Below are positions 1-11,900 of a stretch of 46,255 nucleotides of DNA, piece by piece. Below the pieces are notes generated by a model. That model saw nothing but the letters and a program-made list of their open reading frames with translations. It was not told the origin of the DNA and searched no databases. Origin of the DNA: Saprospiraceae bacterium (GTDB lineage Bacteria > Bacteroidota > Bacteroidia > Chitinophagales > Saprospiraceae); NCBI GenBank assembly GCA_019187365.1, contig JABARE010000011.1:1-46255 (forward strand), read 5' to 3'. A program made the position numbers and the translations under genes. The number at the start of each line of letters is the position of its first letter. Within the stretch, counting starts at the first letter, position 1.

Positions 1-2803
1 CTACCATGATTGTCTTGCCGACGTCTTCACAGCAAAATCCAACTTCTGCTCCCCAGTCGTCCTCACCGAATGTTCCGCAAAAGTCGGCATCCATCCGCCT
101 GACTTCAAAATGGTGCAGTGCGCATTCATCGAAACTTCCGTCGTCGAATACATCCGCAGGAACCCAGCTATATCCGTTGTGGGTGATGGCCACTACCGTA
201 TTCCGGTCGCACACCGCCACCGGTTCTGTCTCGTCGCGAACATGAACGATGATGTAGACCTCCGTCAAATTGTAGCATCCGTCGTACACGCGGTAGTACA
301 CCGTATCTTCTCCAACAGGCAAATCTGCCCATCCGCCATTCTGGTCTATCAGGATGCCCCCGGGGAACACCACGTCCACCCGCAAGTCGTTATGGCAGAC
401 ATCCACCGCTTCAATCGGCGGCAGCAAGACCCGTGCGTGGCAGTCTCGCCTGCCCGTTGTTGCGTCAAAGCCGTAGGGCATGTGCGTGATCACCGGGCGG
501 GTTGTATCTCTAATTTCGATCAACTGCAACTGAACTTTGGTTAGCTCCTGATTACACCACCATTCGCGCGCCGTCCACGTACGCATGATCTTGCGGACGC
601 AGTTGATCTCTCCCAAGTCCACGTCTTCATAACTGATAAACAGATGGCAATCCAGCAATTCCGTCAATGGCCAGATGCCGTTATAGCTGTCGTCGCTCTG
701 AAAATGAAAAGGATATCCCGTGACCAAAGGACTTGGGTGCCCGTTTTCATCGAGCGCAAATGGCTTGTCGCAATACAAATCAAATCTTTTTCCTGGTAAA
801 TAGATGTCTTCCTTCGGTATTCGCCTCACATAAATCGTATCTGTGCACTCGTCGATGTTGCCACGGCTGTCCGTGATCCGGATGTCCCGGAAGATTCCTT
901 TCAAAAACAATTCATTGCACTCGTAATGTTCAAATCGCTCTCCTGTCGTCGTCACCGTGTAGTCGCTGCAATCCCTGCCGTTGTAATTTAGAGGGAACTT
1001 CTCTTCCACCAAATTGCAATCAACGGTATCCGCATGGCAGATGATCTCCGGTGCAAGTTTGTCTTCTATGATCACGTCTGCCCAGCAACTGTTGCCGGTC
1101 AGGGTATCCCTTACCGTGGCTACCAGGTGTTTCCACAGGTAGTCCTGTGTTACGGGATTTGGAACGGGAGTACCGTAATAGCTCAAATCGACCTCCAAGG
1201 TTTTGGTACAAACGCCCGAAACCAGCATCGCGGGAGTTATAAGAGCCTCACAATTTTCATTGAGGGATACGTTGAGATTTTTGCAGGCGAGGTGCCCGTT
1301 TTTAATCACGGTTATCTGGAATTCGCACGTATCCTGGTGGCCATAGCAGTTGACCGCAGAAAAACCCACGTCGTAGACGCCGGGCTCGAGGGGTTGGCTA
1401 ATGTCTTCCCCCTTAAACTGAACGACATCCGGCAGGTCTGGGGTAAAACTCAAATTGGTGATCGTCAGGGTATCCTCGTATCCCATGTTCGTTGAACGGA
1501 CAAAGTAGCAAAAGTGTGTAAGTCCTTCAAAATGCTCTGTTACCGTCCCCGAAGCATAGTATGCATTAAGCGGTATAGATAAGATGCTGTCGACACCGTT
1601 GATAGAAATTCCAGCTTCATCTCTTCTAAAATTGTCCAACGTATAAGCAGCCCTCGCACTCCAATCAAATGTTATCGTCCCCGGACAAAAGTAAAGTGCG
1701 CATGCCCTTTGAACGGATGTATCGTTTCGCTGATTGCCCATGGTGCCGTTGTTGATCCCCACCATTACAAGGCTGTCCCTGTCATCAGAAACATTGATAT
1801 AACCATCCGTACCAACTATACCGTCGCCTGATTCGGCGGCCTCAAAGCTAAACTTATCCAGAATGGAATTTTCCCGGTTAAATCCATAAACTGTACCGCA
1901 ACTATTATTTGCTATTGGGATTAAGTCTGTAAGCGTTGTGTCGCAATAACCCTGTTCGTCGAGGAAAACTGTAATATCGTCCGGGCAATCAGTAAAAATT
2001 GTATCATAGCCCTGCGCGAAAGTTATAACAAAATTACATGTAGATTCATTACCTGCGCAATCGGTTGCAGAATACAAAATATTATATAAACCTCTTGCCA
2101 ATTCCTGCCCTGGACTGACACCATAGATTTGGACGACTTCAATGGGGTCTGCAATAAACGAAAAATTATGAATGGTCAAACTGTTAACGCCTTGTTGGTT
2201 GTCAGAACCCACTTCAAAGCATATCCGGTCTCCGGCTTGAATTTGAAGAGCAACCACGGATCCATCAGCATAAGATCCGTTGCCCGGTGTCAGAATGGTG
2301 TTGATGTTAACGCCATGCACCTGGTGCTCCACCGAAAGCCGGGCCCGGTCTCCTGCAAACCCATCTCCGTTGGACATAATGGCACGCCAGTCAAAATTGA
2401 CTTGGCCGGTGCACGCCATGTAAAAACATACCTGAAAGCTGTTTGAAATACCCGGAGTGCCATTGGTGGTTCCAACAATGGTCATCGAATCCGTACCATG
2501 GAACGTCACCTGACCATCATCTCCCGCTGAAGGATCCAGGTCCTTGTGCAGACTAAAAAAATCAGGAAAGCTCAATGCCTGAAGGCCAGGACAGTCGTCA
2601 ATGGCTACTGTTGGAGGTGTCCAGTCAACGACAACTGAACACTCCCCACTTGGGACAACAACAGCCAACTGGTTTGAAGGGCAGTTAAGTATTACGGGCG
2701 GCACGGTGTCTAAAGGACAAAGTCGCTGTCCAATACCCTGAGTGCCCAATGTCATCAAGCTGCCAATGACAAATAGAATGCGGTGAGCAATTTGCAGTTT
2801 CAT
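1..2803 (-). CDS. Giant secreted HYR-type repeat protein, C-terminus cut by window edge
   Basis: The frame is open from the ATG at 2803 down to the window edge (934 codons), so only the N-terminal part is seen. It begins with a signal peptide (MKLQIAHRILFVIGSLMTL, probable cleavage near GIGQ). HYR-like segments follow, of the type 'DTVPPVILNCPSNQ...' and 'YSATDCAGNESTC'. From about residue 500 it carries the module shared with the two other giants downstream: 'NLNVSLNENCEALITP', 'GNSCWADVIIEDK', then 'PVAVCDRNTVVAI...VFDDGSFDEC...VRRMDAD...CCEDVGKTIMV' at the truncated end. HYR domains are Ig-like extracellular adhesion modules, so a role in surface adhesion or matrix is inferred. A T9SS sorting tail is expected outside the window but cannot be seen. 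The gene follows a strong terminator behind the 4269-aa gene, so it is probably transcribed separately. Confidence 0.85.
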   Translation of the reverse strand, partial: MKLQIAHRILFVIGSLMTLGTQGIGQRLCPLDTVPPVILNCPSNQLAVVVPSGECSVVVDWTPPTVAIDDCPGLQALSFPDFFSLHKDLDPSAGDDGQVTFHGTDSMTIVGTTNGTPGISNSFQVCFYMACTGQVNFDWRAIMSNGDGFAGDRARLSVEHQVHGVNINTILTPGNGSYADGSVVALQIQAGDRICFEVGSDNQQGVNSLTIHNFSFIADPIEVVQIYGVSPGQELARGLYNILYSATDCAGNESTCNFVITFAQGYDTIFTDCPDDITVFLDEQGYCDTTLTDLIPIANNSCGTVYGFNRENSILDKFSFEAAESGDGIVGTDGYINVSDDRDSLVMVGINNGTMGNQRNDTSVQRACALYFCPGTITFDWSARAAYTLDNFRRDEAGISINGVDSILSIPLNAYYASGTVTEHFEGLTHFCYFVRSTNMGYEDTLTITNLSFTPDLPDVVQFKGEDISQPLEPGVYDVGFSAVNCYGHQDTCEFQITVIKNGHLACKNLNVSLNENCEALITPAMLVSGVCTKTLEVDLSYYGTPVPNPVTQDYLWKHLVATVRDTLTGNSCWADVIIEDKLAPEIICHADTVDCNLVEEKFPLNYNGRDCSDYTVTTTGERFEHYECNELFLKGIFRDIRITDSRGNIDECTDTIYVRRIPKEDIYLPGKRFDLYCDKPFALDENGHPSPLVTGYPFHFQSDDSYNGIWPLTELLDCHLFISYEDVDLGEINCVRKIMRTWTAREWWCNQELTKVQLQLIEIRDTTRPVITHMPYGFDATTGRRDCHARVLLPPIEAVDVCHNDLRVDVVFPGGILIDQNGGWADLPVGEDTVYYRVYDGCYNLTEVYIIVHVRDETEPVAVCDRNTVVAITHNGYSWVPADVFDDGSFDECALHHFEVRRMDADFCGTFGEDDWGAEVGFCCEDVGKTIMV

Positions 2804-2864
2804 GTTTCTTATTTTAAACCTTATTGAATCTTCCGTTTATGGAGTAAATCCCATGCAATCGGTT

Positions 2865-2893
2865 AAAAACAGCTCCTGCTCGCGCAGGAGCTG
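2865..2893 (-). terminator. Rho-independent terminator of the 4269-aa giant gene
   Basis: A perfect 10-bp GC-rich stem (CAGCTCCTGC / GCAGGAGCTG) with a 4-base loop lies at 2870-2893. On the minus strand it is followed by a T5 run (the A5 at 2865-2869). It sits about 50 bp behind the giant's stop codon. A-rich sequence on the other side would also let it work on the plus strand. Confidence 0.85.
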
Positions 2894-2941
2894 TAAAAAA
2901 CAAAACCGATTACTACACACTATTTCTTTGCAAAGCGATCA

Positions 2942-5900
2942 TTAGTTTAATTTGACCATTTTGCGATATACGCTGTGTTTGCTGTTGGCCAGTTGATAAT
3001 AGAACACACCCTGTCCAGGCAGCATATCCTTGCTTATCTCTACTTCGTGGTAACCGCGCAAAAAGTATCCTCTGGTTTCATAAACACTCCTTCCCTGTGC
3101 GTCGATAATGCGCAAGGTTATGTATGCATCTTCAGTGGTTGCAAAGGGAACAAGGGTAGATGCATCAAAAGGATTGGGAACGTTTTGGTAAAGCATCAGC
3201 CCGCTGGCAACAGCCGACTTCTCCATAAATTCCAGTTGGATCGGTACGGCACCGCCATCATACAGATAGGCCTCAGATGCAAATCCGGCTTGCTGTATCT
3301 TCAGCCAATGTGAAAGTCTTCCACTGCGCACAACGCGAACATTCAAAAACAGACGTCCGCTCTCTCCTGGCAAACCTGGCTTGACATGAACGATACGCGC
3401 AAGAGATGTTCCGGGAAGTGTGCAACTATTATCCGAAGTCGATATACTCCTTTCGCCGTTGATCCATTCCATCTGGTCAACCCACCGTGGATCTGCTTCC
3501 AATGAAAGTTGTAATCCTTCAATTTGGGAATAATCCTGAAAACTCAACTCGATCATCTGACTCTCCCCAGCCTGAAGGACCCGGTCTTCCACCAGAATGC
3601 GAACAGACCTGCCATTTCGGGATTGCAGATTGCCTCCAAAACCAGCTGGATCATTGGAATCATCCACATCGCCGATTTTGATGCCTGTGAAGTCGAGGTA
3701 ATGATTTCTGTTGATCTGTTCGATGTCGAAGTGTTCGGGGAACTTTTCGTTCAACGGATCTTCCTTATCCCGGAACTCGTATCCCGACAGCACAAATCTC
3801 CACGATGGGCAATGTTCAAACTTGTCGCGCTGTCCCAGGATCAGCCTGCGAATTTCGACTATATCAGCAGTAGTAACCCGCCGGTTATTATTGACGTCTG
3901 CTGCGATGAATTTCATCGGATCATCAAAAGCCTTCACCCCAAGAATGTGTTTCTGGATGTGTATGATATCGGCTGTGCTTACCCCGTTCAGTGGATTTAC
4001 GTCGTGGGCAGCACTGACTCGATAACTACCGCCATTGGGCATATTGTAGAATGCATAATAGCCGTCCAAACCAGAAAGTTTCATCCCGTCTGCTCCAGCA
4101 TTGAGCGTAACTTCTACACCCGGGAGATTTAACTGTTTGCGCGAGCGCACAAAGCCCTTCACATGTGCCAACAGGGTTGGCCCACAAATGGTGTCTTCAT
4201 CAACTGCCTGAAGCAAGGTGCAGCACGAATCGATGTTTCCGCCTTCATCCTTGAAGTAAACCTTTACCGCAGTAGTGTACTCATAATTCGTTATCGAATC
4301 ACAACAAATGGTTCGGATGGTATCGGAAAAGTCATTGCGGTTGAAGGAAGTCATGATGTTAGCTGAATCAGAACAGTTGTCTCCAACGCTCAGGATGAAC
4401 TCCTGAGAATTGAACACAGCACAACCGTCGTCTTTGATCTTCTTGACCACCTTCCGGCAGGTAAACTCGGGTGCGATGGTATCAATCACCGTGATCGAAA
4501 CCATGCGGGTGGCAGTGTTGCAACAGGCATCCTCAGCATAGAAGGTCACCACGGTTGTTCCAACCGGATAGTATCCTGAAGCGTCATCTTCGTTGTTTAC
4601 CCCGTATGGAGAGTCATTGCTTATGGTGATGTTGAGCGAATCGCAGTTATCAACATAAGCCTTAAGCACGATGTAATTATTGCACGAAGTGTCGTTTGCA
4701 TAAACCGTTGTATCGTTAATTCCGAGAATGTTTGGAGCATTCTGGTCGTCGATGATGATCAACTGAACGAACGTGAAAGTCCGGTTGCTGCAGGTGTCGT
4801 AAATGGTCCAGGTTCGCTCCCATTCACAGGCCACGCGAACTTTGCAAAGATTCGTATCTGTGTGCGTTATGCGGGCGGCAAGGCAGGATATTCCGGTAGA
4901 GTCGAATTCCGGACTTCCGGTAACAGAAGGGTCGAAATTCTCACACTCTCCCACCGTGATCGGCGACTGAGGCCAGATGATGTCGGCATCGTCGAGCGGA
5001 TCGATGTTTGATACGGTTATCACCTGTCTGCAGCTCGCCGTGTTTCCGGAAGCATCCGTCGCCAGGAAATCCCTGGTGATGGTTCCAATGCCACAGTCAT
5101 CCTGAGCCCGGTTAACCGTCTCGTTAATGACCACTCCGGGACAATTGTCGTCGGCAGACGCAGTACCAAAATCGTTCAGGTCCTTTGTATCCTCACCACA
5201 AGATATCGTAACATTGGGCGGGCACTCAATGGTTGGAGGAACGTTTTCTAAGACCGTAACCTTAGTAGTACACGTAGATGTATTGTTGCAGCTATCCTTG
5301 ACGGTAAATACCACAAAGGTCATTCCCACCGGAAAGACTCCAGGTGCATTGCTTGTAATCGTAACCCCACTGTTGCAGTTGTTCCCCAATTTGGGATCGG
5401 GAAGGGTGAACGCCTTTCCACAGGTATTGGCATCGGCATTGACCACTGTGTCTGCAGGGCAGGTGATCACCGGAGGATCCTGGTTCTTCACCTCGATAAA
5501 TTGCTGGAAGAAGGGACGCTGGCTTTGGCTGCATGCGTTTACAGCCGTCCACGTGCGGATGTAGGTCGTGCAAATTCCCGAGGACAAAAGCTGGTCAATG
5601 TAACTAAAGGTAATCAACCCGCAATAATCCTTTTTAAGGCTCGGCTTACCTGTTTTTTCGGGATCCAGCGTGGGCGTGCAGGTGTATGATGTATAGTTCT
5701 TAACCGGCCAGGTGATGTCGTTGGGATCGAGGTTGACATCCAGGGTGATTTTCTGAATGTAAACGAAGGTCGAATCGTAGCCTGGCAGGCACAAGAACCG
5801 CAAAAACCAGTTGCGTTCAATGGTAAAACACACTTCCGGGTTTGAATAAATGGTGTCATCCTTGAAGTACGTCTCAACGCTGTCGCAAGCACACAATACA

Positions 5901-8900
5901 GCTGGATATCCGTTTAGCGAATCGGGCAACAGGGGCTTATGGCAATCCGTAACCGTCAGGTCATCCGGGATATCCACCCTTGGTCCATCCGGGTTGGTCA
6001 CCTTCAATATCTGGTCAAAGTTAAATTCCTGTTTGGTCGGTGGATCTGTGCAATCGTTCGAAGCCGTCCACCTGCGACGGATATACTTGCACGTGTCGTT
6101 CGTCTGCGACAAGGTCTGGTCGAGGTATCTGAACGATACATACCCACAATAATCCTTCTTCAGTCGTGGAACGTGATTTATGAAGGTCGTGTCCACAGTT
6201 CCAGGACAATTGTCAACTCTTACCGTATCCTCCGGCCAGTCAATATCTGCCTGATCAAGCGTGATCTTGATCGTAATCTTCTGCGTTCCTTTGAAGGTAC
6301 CGCTGACATCCGGAGGACAGTCATACACAGAAGTCCATTTGCGGTACACCACATAACACGTATTCGGCTCTGTCAGCACAACGGAATCCTGGTATGTATG
6401 GGTAAATACATCACACGGACAATTGAGACTGGGATAACCGTTTAGTGAATCCGGCAACAGGGGCTTATGACAATCCGTAACCGTGATGTTATCGGGTATG
6501 TCGATCTGCGGCCCGTTGGGCTTTGTCACCTTTAGCACCTGCAAATAGCTGAACGCTTCAAGTTGCGGAACAGCGCTGCATAAATTGACAGCAGTCCAGG
6601 TGCGGTGTATGATCTTGCAGGTATCGTTGAGCAAAACGGTAACATCCGTATATCCGAACTCAATATTCCCGCAAAAATCCCTTAGTAACTTTGGCGTGTT
6701 GTTGATGATGCTGGTATCGACGTTGCCCATGCAATTCAGGACCAATACAGTATCTTCCGGCCAGTCGATGTCTGATTCTTCAAGATGAACCCGTATGGTA
6801 ATTTTCTGAGTACCGCTGAAACTGCCTTCCACCTCCGGTGGACAATTGAACGTCGAATTCCATTTCCTGTAAACCACTTTACAGGTATTGGGAATTCCCG
6901 TAACCACAGAATCCACGTAGCTGTGCTGGAAAATATCGCAGGGACAGTTGGTCTCGGGATATCCGTTTAACGTACCCGGATCCAGCGCATCGTTGCAGTC
7001 GGTCACAGTTATATCATCCGGAAGAATGTATCGTATGCCCGCACCTTCAATAACCTTGAGCACCTGGCGGAAGGCATACGTTTGGGAAGGAGCGCACTTG
7101 CTAAACACCGTCCATATCCGCTCGTAGAATATGCAGTCCTGTTCGCGACGGGTCTCCTGATCGGTGTACATCAACATCACATAGCCGTTGTGCACACAGA
7201 AACGGGGAACTTCGCCAATGATGGTCGTATCGATAGAACCACGGCAATTGTCGACAATGACAGAATCACTCGGCCAAACGATGTCGCTGCGCTGCAGATC
7301 GGTTGTAACCACAATCCGTTGGGTTCTATCGAAAATGCGATCAGGTTCCCCCGGACATGCAAAACGCACTTTCCATGTGCGGTAAACCACAAAGCAGGTG
7401 TTAGGCTCATCATAGACCGTGCTGTCCGTATAGCTGGTTCCCGTGTGCACACAACCCGTGCAGTCCCCGATGGAAGGACGTGATTTGATAATGACCGGGT
7501 CCGTCTGTTGAGAACAGTCGGTGATCAATACGTCAGGAGGGAAGCTTACGCAACCACAAAAACTGACGTTGTTGTTATCCTGAACATCAATGTAGGTGTT
7601 GCAACAATCCTGCTTCCCGTTGCTGGCTGTTACACAAAGTTTTACCTGCCTGCGACCCAATGAATCGCAGTCATACGTTACCGACTTGACGGTGGTATCG
7701 CTTCCAAAAGAAAAGGTCACCGGGTATCCGCATGGATGGTAGCTGCCTTGGTCGAAATCCTTTGCCCATATGGTCAGCAGCTCTGAGTCTACACTCCCAT
7801 TTCCATTGAGATCCATGGGTACCAGACTACCGGAAAGGCCCACCTTGCAATATGCCACCGGTGGTTTGCAGTTGAGTATTTCGAAGAAACCTGTACATAC
7901 GGACCGGTTTCCGCAACGGTCTTCGAACACATACCGGATGCTGTGCTTGCCCAAGGGATAATGCCCGCTTGCGTCAATGTGCCCACCAATGCCGAGGTCG
8001 CTGTAATCTTCTATGCCATCCCGGTACAAATCGATGTGGTACTCCCAAACGAGTTCCTCCTGCGGAGTGCAGACATCCGTTGCCTCCGAAACGAGGTAAG
8101 CATCGCCACCGGCACAACTCGTATCGATTATGGCGAATACCGTATCGATACAACCCGTCAAAATTTCGGGTGGGGTCTTATTGATTATTTTCAGTACCTG
8201 GTCGTGATAATAGGTAATGGGAATTCCGTTCACAAATTCCAACCGGCACCAATTGATGACCTTCCATCGCCGGATGATCTTGTAACAGGCATCCGACCCC
8301 TGAATAAACCGGAAAACGTGATCCTCATAAGAAATCCCTATCAGGTCGCAGATATCTTCCTGGATCTGTGGATAACCGTTTTTCAAAGGCAGGGTTTCAG
8401 GAGGCAGGCCACCATCCAAACAACCGGCAGTCGTATAGTCTTCCGGCCAGGTGATATCTTCTCCTGTAAAAGGATCCGGGTTAATGATCCAGATGCGCTG
8501 TGTGCAAACATCGATTCCGACGCCGTTTCCTGCTGTAAATACGCGATCAACATATCCTTCACGGCATTGGTCAATGTACGGAAAAACCTGTTCTGTATAA
8601 GTGATGTTGCAGTTATCAGACACCGTGGGATATCCAAACCGGCTCAGATCGTTCAGGTCGATGTGCTCGTGACAACTGATGGTCACGTCCCATGGACAGT
8701 CAATATGAGGTATGGTTTTGTCCTGCACCTCGACGATCACCATGCAGGTGTTTTCATTGCCGTGGTAATCGGTTACCCGCAAGACCACCATGACCTCTAG
8801 TCCGAGATCAGAGCAGCAAAACAGGATGGAATCCTGGAACACCTGATCGTTGGGATCGCACTGCCCGGCATTCATCCGCCGAACCTGCCATGATCCGATG

Positions 8901-11900
8901 TGGCAATCATCGTAACTGCCATCGTCGAATACGTTTGCAGGAACCCATGCCTCTCCAAAACGGTCGAGTGTGACTACAGTCTCTCGGTCACACACGGCTA
9001 CCGGAGGCGTTTTATCCTCTACCGTAACAAGAAATGCACATTCAGAATAATTGTAACATAGGTCATACGCGACAAACCTTAGCTCGTTCAGTCCAACCGG
9101 CAATTCTACATAGCGGGATGTGTAATCCTTGATGATGCCACCCGGATAATACAAGTCGATACCCAGCACTTGCCCACAGGAATCGTACGCCTTCGGCATG
9201 GGGATAAGCACCTGCGCTTTGCAGGTACGACCATCGGTGGTGGCGGTTATGTCGTAAGGGCAGGCAATGACCGGGGGATTTGGATCGACGATCTCTATGA
9301 GTTGCACATAGTTGCGAATCTCGAATGTATTGCAATACCACAAGGTGAACTTCCAGTTTCTCCGGATCTTGCGCACACAGTCGTGCCCGGTAAACTGTTC
9401 CAGATCCTCATACCCTGCAATATAATCGCAATATTTATCCCTGTTTGGCCAGGCGCTCAGGCCACGGTATAAAGGTATTCCACTAACGGAAGGCAGCGGC
9501 CTTCCAAACGAGTCGGCAGCAAATGTGCCACAAATCAGCGGATTTCCCTTGATCCTTGCCAGTGAATCCGGATACACGATCGAGTCGAGCTGTATCCGTT
9601 TCAAAAAGATTTTCATCTGACAGTCTGCAGAAAGATTACCGGATGCATCCTTCGCTCGATAGGTCCGCGTAACAATTTTTGAATAGAGGTCATTGCAGGG
9701 AGTATTCTCCAGCGTTTCGTCTACGAGAATCCGCTCGGGGAAAGGATCGCAGTTGTCGGTGATAAACGGTTTAATATACGATTTCATCACCGTACAGTCG
9801 ATTGTGTCATTCAGACAAATGATATCCGGCTTCAGCTTGTCCTCTACCCGTATCGTCGACCAGCATGAGTTCCCACTGCAGGCGTTGATCACTTTTGCTG
9901 TCAGGGGCTTACCCACATGCTCGTAGCGCAGGATGTTGTTTGGGATCAGCGAACCGTCCTTGTTGAAAACCATGACCGAATGTGAATTCGGATCATAAGG
10001 ACCTCCAATCAGCAGCATTTTGGGAGTCAACTGCACTTCGCAGTTTTTGTCAAGCGAAACCTGAACGTTGCCCAGACAACTTACAGAACCACTCTGGTTC
10101 CCAATTGAAACGACGAGTTCAATGGGGTTAAAACAAGAGTCTGGATGGTTTACATCCACTTTGAGTACATGCGAGGTTCCGATGGGAGCAGTCCACTCCA
10201 CCAAAACCGCATGGCTCGAAGGATTGCTGAGGATGTTTCCACCACTGTTAAGGGTCCACTGATAGGCAGCACCTGGTATTTTCCGCACTTCATAGGTTGC
10301 ACTGGTACCGGTGCATACGCTGTATTGAGCGCGCACCAACTCTGGCTCGTTGTAATAGCACTTGTGCACACCTGTATTGAGCTTTACCCCGTATTGGTTT
10401 GACAATACAATGGAGAAACCCACACCGTCGATGTGTATTCCCTCCATTGAATAAATACTCGTTCCGTCTCCAAGCGGAAATTCGTTGAGTATGTATCCGG
10501 CCGGACCGGTTACAAATGGGATCGGCGCAACGGGAGGATCCGGGCTGAAAGGATCGTAAAGACCGTCCACTTCAAAAATAAACCAGATGTCGTTGCTAAG
10601 TGCCCGGAAACTCAATTCTTCCAGAAACTGGCCATCTTCATCTGTACTGGCGTTATCCAGGCATTGGCAGGGATTCGTGCGCTCGAGGTCGACAACGATC
10701 ACGCCTGCCGGATCACTATCGTCTTCGTCGTCGGTTAGCAGCGGCTCCGGGTTGGCGGAACTTCCATCTGAGTCAGAAAAGACTACCCCACCAGGATCAT
10801 TAAATTCGTCATCATCCGGGGTTGAATCGTCGTCGGTCAGCAGGCCTGAGTTTTTGGCGTGGAAGATCTCCGCGCGATTGATGATGATGCCCGGAGGAGT
10901 GGCTGGATCAACTCGCAACCGGATGCTCGTGATGAGGCTGTCTCCCGGAAGCAGTCCGTCTTCAGGTAAACGACCGTTTGCATAATTCATCAGGAAATAC
11001 GCCCGAAGGCTGCCGTTTACCAGCTGCGCATTCCATAGGGGATCTTCCAGTATCAAACCTTCCGGAATGTAATCTACCAGTTCAATTTCCTTTGCCGGTA
11101 AAATGCCCTGATTGTAAATCTTCAGAGTGAATATCAACAGCTCGTTGGGACGCACGATGGGCTGTGCAATTTCTTTGATCAATGCCAGGTCAAAATTGAC
11201 CGGGTTGGAATCTGCACCATCGTGATCGTCTTCATCCAAACTGCCATGATCATCAATTCTGTTATCCTGTTCCGATCCCGGCTGACCTCCGGCATCGTTA
11301 TCGGGGTCATCATCGTAATAGGAATCAAAATCTTCTGCAGTATTTCCACTTTTGTCGGTAGCTGCTGCGATTTCAGCGAAATTGGGAATAAAGGCTCCGT
11401 TATTGAGAGTTTCAAAAATAAGGCGAATGCTCAACTGGTGCTGCTCACCCGGTCTGAGTTCTGAAACCAGTGCATGTCTTGCGAGAGCATTTTCCGGTTG
11501 CGACCAGCCAAGGTTGATTTCAGGCACATACAGGTATCCTTCGCTCAGATAATCTACCACTTCGATGTTGCCGGCAATGACGTTGCCCTGGTTAAAGATA
11601 TCGATTATGTAAGTTACGGTATCACCCTTCCGGTAGGCAAGCTTCTCGGGAACCAGTTTCTTGGTCAATGCCAAATCGAAAACGGGTATTCCCGCCGGGT
11701 CAGCGTCGTCTTCATCTACTGTCGAATCGAGGTTCAGTACGTTGTCGGTTTCGGCATTCGGAATGCCTCCGGCATCATTGCCCGGGTCGCGGTCCGGCCT
11801 GCTGTCGAAATCGTAGTTCGACAGATCGGTCAGATCATTAGCAAACACTTCCGCTATTTCCGACCGGTTAATGAGCTGTGCCGGATCAATATCCCCAGTA

